From: Nitrospira sp.
GTDB lineage: Bacteria; Nitrospirota; Nitrospiria; Nitrospirales; Nitrospiraceae
NCBI GenBank assembly: GCA_015904055.1
Contig: JABMDE010000072.1
Coordinates: forward strand, 1-25,464
Reading direction: 5' to 3'
DNA length: 25,464 bases
The notes under the pieces are model-generated. The model did no database searches. It was not told the origin of the DNA and saw only the letters and a program-made list of their open reading frames with translations. Numbering within the stretch: the stretch's first letter is position 1; each line of letters starts with the position of its first letter. Shown piece after piece: positions 22,316-25,464 of this stretch. The position numbers were made by a program, and so were the translations under genes.

Positions 22316-22551
22316 TACAGCCTCCCTCTATTTCCAGTGCCGTCGAGTACATTCTGAATTACGTCGAGTGCAAGCCTGGCACGGGTTTCTGTCTCTGTAA
22401 TGCTGTTGAGCAATGCTTGTGCCTGTGGAGGAGAGAAACCGCCTACACCGATAATGTGAAGTTTGGCGCGGAGTTCCCTCTCTTCGTGGGAAGAACCATA
22501 CGACGGAATGGACAATGCCCTGTGTAGCCGATAACCTGCGCCAGTGGCCAA
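22315..22551 (-). CDS. Small hypothetical protein upstream of the BACON gene
   Basis: This frame encodes up to 78 residues from a TTG at 22551, with A-G-G-G-C-G as a weak ribosome-binding site. The C-terminal part (REL-RAKLHIIGVGGFSPPQAQ then LLNSITETETRARLALDVI) looks like a helical protein rather than random sequence. Its stop codon overlaps the GTG start of the BACON gene by one base, suggesting coupling. I do not recognise a family, and the true start may differ. It could also be a remnant. Confidence 0.45.
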   Translation of the reverse strand: MATGAGYRLHRALSIPSYGSSHEERELRAKLHIIGVGGFSPPQAQALLNSITETETRARLALDVIQNVLDGTGNRGRL

Positions 22552-22638
22552 GTTTCGCCCTGTGAGGGGGGAGATCCCCCGTATGCGACTATTTCAAGAG
22601 TTCTTTCACACCGCGCCGCTCTGGGCTACAGTCAACCC

Positions 22639-23445
22639 ATGCGGCTGCAAGCCTCCTCACTACACGAAACGGCGGTACTCACCTGTCCGAAGTGCAGCTT
22701 CGAGCAGGAAGAGGGATTGGAGTGCCTGCGGTGCGGAATCATTTTCTCGAAGTTCAAGTCGCCGGCGCGGGTAGTCGAGAAAGAGACCGCGTGTCCTGTT
22801 GAGTCGAAGGCGAAGCCGGAGACGCCACGGTTCTGGTCTCGGGTGTTTCGTATGCTGCCGTGGATTTCGTTGACGCTCACCGCCGGCGTGCTGTTGCTGA
22901 TTCTTCGTCAGGCCCCTCCACTACCGGTTCAAGCCGATCCGCAAGCCGCCGATCGAGTCGCAGGCAAGATGGCTCAGCTTCAGTTGGCCATGGCATTGAG
23001 CCAACGTCACTCAACGACGCTCAATGAAGCGGAACTGAATCAGTGGATGCGCGACAACCTGGCGATTGCCTCCACACACCAAGCGCGGCAGGCCGGTATT
23101 CCTGTCCCTGCCGGCCATGAGGCGGAGGTCCAGGAGGTGCAGTCTGCGTTGAAGGACGTGCGGATGAATCTGACGGGCAACCAACTGAAGGCGTACGCGC
23201 TGTTCGTGCTCTATGGGAAAGAGATTTCTCTGCAACTGGACGGGACAATTGAAACTCGCGACGGGGGCATTCGATTGAAGCCGACCGCAGGCAAATTGGG
23301 CTCGATGCCCATTCCCTCGTCAACGCTTGATCGTGTTGCCCAGCAATTGTTCGAGTCGAACCAGAATCGGGAGAAGTTTCAGCTCCCGTCTCAGATCGAA
23401 TCGGTCCGGATCGAGAACGGCACGCTGGTGATTGCCACCAGGTAA
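22639..23445 (+). CDS. Zinc-ribbon membrane protein of unknown function
   Basis: This 268-residue protein begins with a zinc ribbon (L-T-C-P-K-C-S-F-E-Q, then LECLRCGIIFSKFK), has one membrane helix at about residues 74-90 (PWISLTLTAGVLLLILRQ), and a C-terminal part of about 170 residues with LNEAELNQWMRDNLAIAS and VRMNLTGNQLKAYALFVLYG. By the positive-inside rule the ribbon should be cytoplasmic and the large domain outside. The C-terminal part resembles conserved hypothetical proteins that pair a zinc ribbon with a beta-rich domain; the role is unknown. It converges with the sulfur-carrier gene 20 bases downstream. Confidence 0.8.
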   Translation: MRLQASSLHETAVLTCPKCSFEQEEGLECLRCGIIFSKFKSPARVVEKETACPVESKAKPETPRFWSRVFRMLPWISLTLTAGVLLLILRQAPPLPVQADPQAADRVAGKMAQLQLAMALSQRHSTTLNEAELNQWMRDNLAIASTHQARQAGIPVPAGHEAEVQEVQSALKDVRMNLTGNQLKAYALFVLYGKEISLQLDGTIETRDGGIRLKPTAGKLGSMPIPSSTLDRVAQQLFESNQNREKFQLPSQIESVRIENGTLVIATR

Positions 23446-23465
23446 ACGGACGCTGCCTCCGCGTG

Positions 23466-23663
23466 CTATGTTCCCCCCGAGATGACCGGCCGAATTTCGA
23501 TGTGATCCTGGTCGGCGAGCATCTCGTCTTCGGTGACCAATTCATCGCCGCGAATGACCAAATGCGCCTCGACCACGAGATTCAATTCTCGCAGGACATC
23601 CTTGGCCCGTTTCGGCCCCTTGATATCCACTGTGCGGGAGGGATGGCTCAGTTGAATATGCAT
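23466..23663 (-). CDS. ThiS/MoaD-like sulfur-carrier protein
   Basis: This 65-residue protein begins MHIQLSHPSRTVDIKGPKRA and ends DHIEIRPVISGGT. Its size, the beta-grasp pattern (V-x-L-R-E-L-N-L, E-D-x-L, D-H-I-E-I-R-P-V-I-S-G-G) and the di-glycine match ThiS/MoaD/TtuB-type carriers that are thiocarboxylated at the C-terminus. An extra threonine follows the GG, so trimming may be needed, as reported for some ubiquitin-like carriers. The frame is open far upstream, but only the segment from the ATG at 23663 resembles a protein. The next gene upstream encodes a tRNA nucleotidyltransferase, so tRNA thiolation is a reasonable guess. Confidence 0.82.
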   Translation of the reverse strand: MHIQLSHPSRTVDIKGPKRAKDVLRELNLVVEAHLVIRGDELVTEDEMLADQDHIEIRPVISGGT

Positions 23664-23868
23664 GGTCGCATCATATGCTCCGAGTAGACCATCGGGCAAG
23701 GGCTGACTGGTGAGGGGGGCGGGGATTAGAGACAGACGCACACAGGGTAGCGTGATAGGAGTTTCTGGTTTTGAGTGTCGCGTCTCACATTGTGAGATCG
23801 GTTTGGCGGCTTGAAACCCGGAACTCGTCATCAGAAACGTCCGAGCTGCGAGAGACGAACGACGGTTT

Positions 23869-25257
23869 CTACGATCCGTGAGAAAGTGTGAGTTGTGCCC
23901 GGGCGTAGGTGAGACCCTCTTCCAGGGTTGAGAACAATCCATCCAATTGAGCTTCGTAACAGTCGTCAAGCAGCCGGCCCACCTCAGGGCCTGGCGGCAC
24001 GCCCAGTTCCAGCACGTGGCGGCCCATGATCATTGGGATCGGGGCCTGGGTGTCGACATGCATCGTGCGCGCACGGTCCAGCAGCCATTCGCCTGCGGGA
24101 AAGCCGTCGAAGGGCTTCGGCGGACGCCCTGCATGATCGGCCCGCGCCACACGTACCAGACAGTCGATGCGTCGCACTTGTCTCGCCAGGCGGCGCACGG
24201 CGCTGTCGGAGGCGTGCGCATCGTATAGCGCGCGGGGCCTGAGGTGACACTGGACGAGTGGAATCACTTCGCCGATGAGATCCTCCTGGTTCGTCAGCCG
24301 TTCGAGAAAGCGTCTGGTCGGTGCCGCTCCTTCCTGTTCGTGCCCGCGCGAGGTAATCCGTCCATTGTCGGCTCGGGTCGTCAAGGGTTTGCCGAAGTCG
24401 TGACAGAGGATGGCGAGTCCGACAAGCAGATCCTCTTCCCGCTGCCCGGTCCGTTCTCCGGCGAACCAGTCCAGACAGTGCAGCGTATGGATCCAGACAT
24501 CCCCTTCCGGATGCCAAAGGGGATCTTGCTCGCAACCTTGGAGCGCTGCCAGTTCCGGATAGAAACGGAGCCAGCCGGTATCGCGCAGGAATGTGAGCCC
24601 CAGCGACGGCGTGATCCCTTGCACCAGGAGCTTCTTCCACTCCTCCCACAGCCGTTCGTTCGGCTGTCCATCTTGAGACAACGTCTTGCATAGTTCGACC
24701 GTTTCCGGTGCGGGAGTCAGCTCGAATCGTGCGGCCAGCTGCATGCCGCGCAAGACGCGCAAGGGGTCTTCGGTGAAGCGGTCCGACGCATGGCGCAGTA
24801 CATGGGCGGCCAGGTCGGCTCGGCCGTTGAAGGGATCGCGGAGTTCCAGGGTATCGGGGTCCCAGGCCATCGCATTGATGGTGAAATCGCGGCGGGCCAG
24901 GGCTTCGTCGATGTCCATGTCGGGATCTGCCTGTCGAAGCAAGCCTGATACGGACCCATGGTCCGCGAGGAGGCGGGAGGGAATAGAAATATCGACGGGT
25001 GTGCCCGCGAGCTTGAAGACGCCAAAGGCCTTTCCGACGAACTGAACGGAGAATTGCTCTGCCAGCAACGCATGGAGGCGTCCCGGCGGAATTCCGAATA
25101 CTTCAAGGTCCAAATCGCGTGGCTGACGGCCCTGTACGAGATCGCGGACTGATCCGCCCACCACCCAGGTTCGCCCGCCGGCCCGGCGAATGAGCGGTTC
25201 AATCTGCCGGAGCGTTCCGGCCAGTGCATGGTCTTCGATACGAAAACGAACAGGCAT
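23869..25257 (-). CDS. cca: tRNA nucleotidyltransferase (CCA-adding) with HD domain
   Basis: This 462-residue protein has the class II nucleotidyltransferase head (WVVGGSVRDLVQGRQPRDLD, then L-E-V-F-G, giving the D-x-D pair), the RRDFTINAMAWDP motif near residue 123, and the RNA-binding segment DPLRVLRGMQLAARFEL. An HD phosphohydrolase domain follows (H-T-L-H, LAILCHDFGKPLTTRADN). It repairs or adds the CCA end of tRNAs; the HD part may act on 2',3'-cyclic phosphate. Length is slightly above the E. coli enzyme. The ATG at 25257 overlaps the last base of the galT stop, so the two genes are coupled. Confidence 0.92.
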   Translation of the reverse strand: MPVRFRIEDHALAGTLRQIEPLIRRAGGRTWVVGGSVRDLVQGRQPRDLDLEVFGIPPGRLHALLAEQFSVQFVGKAFGVFKLAGTPVDISIPSRLLADHGSVSGLLRQADPDMDIDEALARRDFTINAMAWDPDTLELRDPFNGRADLAAHVLRHASDRFTEDPLRVLRGMQLAARFELTPAPETVELCKTLSQDGQPNERLWEEWKKLLVQGITPSLGLTFLRDTGWLRFYPELAALQGCEQDPLWHPEGDVWIHTLHCLDWFAGERTGQREEDLLVGLAILCHDFGKPLTTRADNGRITSRGHEQEGAAPTRRFLERLTNQEDLIGEVIPLVQCHLRPRALYDAHASDSAVRRLARQVRRIDCLVRVARADHAGRPPKPFDGFPAGEWLLDRARTMHVDTQAPIPMIMGRHVLELGVPPGPEVGRLLDDCYEAQLDGLFSTLEEGLTYARAQLTLSHGS

Positions 25258-25464
25258 CAGATCTCCACCTCACGAAGGGACTTCGCCGATTCTTCCGGCG
25301 AGACCGGGTTGATGTAGAAGCCGGTGCCCCATTCGAAGCCGGCAACCTGGGTGAGCTTGGGAATGATTTCCAGGTGCCAGTGGTAAAACTCGCCGGTCCG
25401 TTCGTGCAGCGGCGAGCTGTGCAGCATGAAATTGTAGGCGGGGCGGGCAAGCACTTTATCCATG
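25257..25464 (-). CDS. galT: Galactose-1-phosphate uridylyltransferase, C-terminal part
   Basis: Only the last 68 residues lie in the window; the frame runs off the right edge. They match the GalT C-terminus: DKVLARPAYNFMLHSSPLHE, then FYHWHLEIIPKLTQVAGFEW, then G-T-G-F-Y-I-N-P-V-S-P-E-E-S-A. The H-x-H in Y-H-W-H-L-E-I is a conserved metal or substrate site of this fold. In organisms without galactose use, such proteins often act as nucleotidyltransferases in nucleotide-sugar supply. The stop overlaps the cca start by one base. Confidence 0.9.
   Translation of the reverse strand, partial: MDKVLARPAYNFMLHSSPLHERTGEFYHWHLEIIPKLTQVAGFEWGTGFYINPVSPEESAKSLREVEI

Noticed and set aside
23664..23969. 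N-terminal extension of the ThiS-like gene
   Set aside because: The open frame continues upstream, but that part overlaps the end of cca and does not resemble a protein; the beta-grasp fold starts at 23663.
1..25464. CRISPR array, prophage or replication origin
   Set aside because: No regularly spaced repeats, no phage structural genes and no cluster of DnaA-box-like words were seen.

Overview
The window looks like a bacterial chromosome segment of moderately high GC, most likely from Nitrospira or a close relative. That placement is an inference from gene content: a bifunctional archaeal-type fructose-1,6-bisphosphate aldolase/phosphatase, a four-subunit group 3b (NAD(P)-linked, 'sulfhydrogenase' type) [NiFe] hydrogenase of the kind reported from comammox Nitrospira, many small zinc-ribbon, DUF2934 and PepSY proteins, and sigma-54 promoters. 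No rRNA or other phylogenetic marker is present to prove it.

Positions 1-3083 hold a compact minus-strand operon read leftwards: a small winged-helix-like protein, Hsp20, a 50-residue membrane protein, a phosphoribosyltransferase, a BCAM0308-type zinc protein, a secreted NTF2-like protein and a universal stress protein cut by the window edge. A textbook -24/-12 (sigma-54) promoter precedes it. Diverging from the same 485-bp gap is the FBP aldolase/phosphatase gene with its own -24/-12 promoter, and a dyad lies almost exactly midway between the two promoters. Positions 4616-7362 are an island of small proteins: two zinc-ribbon proteins, a second copy of the winged-helix-like protein, a frameshifted third copy behind another -24/-12 promoter, a DUF2934 protein and a PepSY protein.

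Positions 7533-15173 form one tightly packed plus-strand operon: hydrogenase beta (Fe-S), gamma (FAD/NAD(P), [2Fe-2S]), delta (small) and alpha (NiFe large) subunits, then the maturation endopeptidase, HypA, HypF and HypC. Many junctions overlap by a few bases. HypD (16339-17445) belongs with them but is separated from hypC by about 1 kb that has the layout of a lone integron gene cassette: complementary 7-mers at both boundaries and an attC-like site just after a gene of unknown function that carries a one-base frameshift. HypB and HypE are not in the window. A tandem universal stress protein gene with a fourth -24/-12 promoter follows.

Positions 18564-20677 contain a 26-residue membrane peptide gene, a strong nested hairpin, a degenerating IS3-family element (orfA, orfB, a U UUU UUA slippery site, an amber codon near the end of orfB) and a tRNA-Arg(ACG) gene. 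Positions 20894-25464 contain an exported BACON/Fn3-type repeat protein with a perfect 99-bp in-frame tandem duplication, a small hypothetical protein, a zinc-ribbon membrane protein, a ThiS/MoaD-like sulfur carrier, a CCA-adding/HD-domain tRNA nucleotidyltransferase and the 3' end of galT.

The most interesting points are the candidate sigma-54 regulon linking stress genes, sugar-phosphate metabolism and a small WNQ[VI]F winged-helix-like family around the hydrogenase locus, and the apparent integron cassette that splits the hyp genes.
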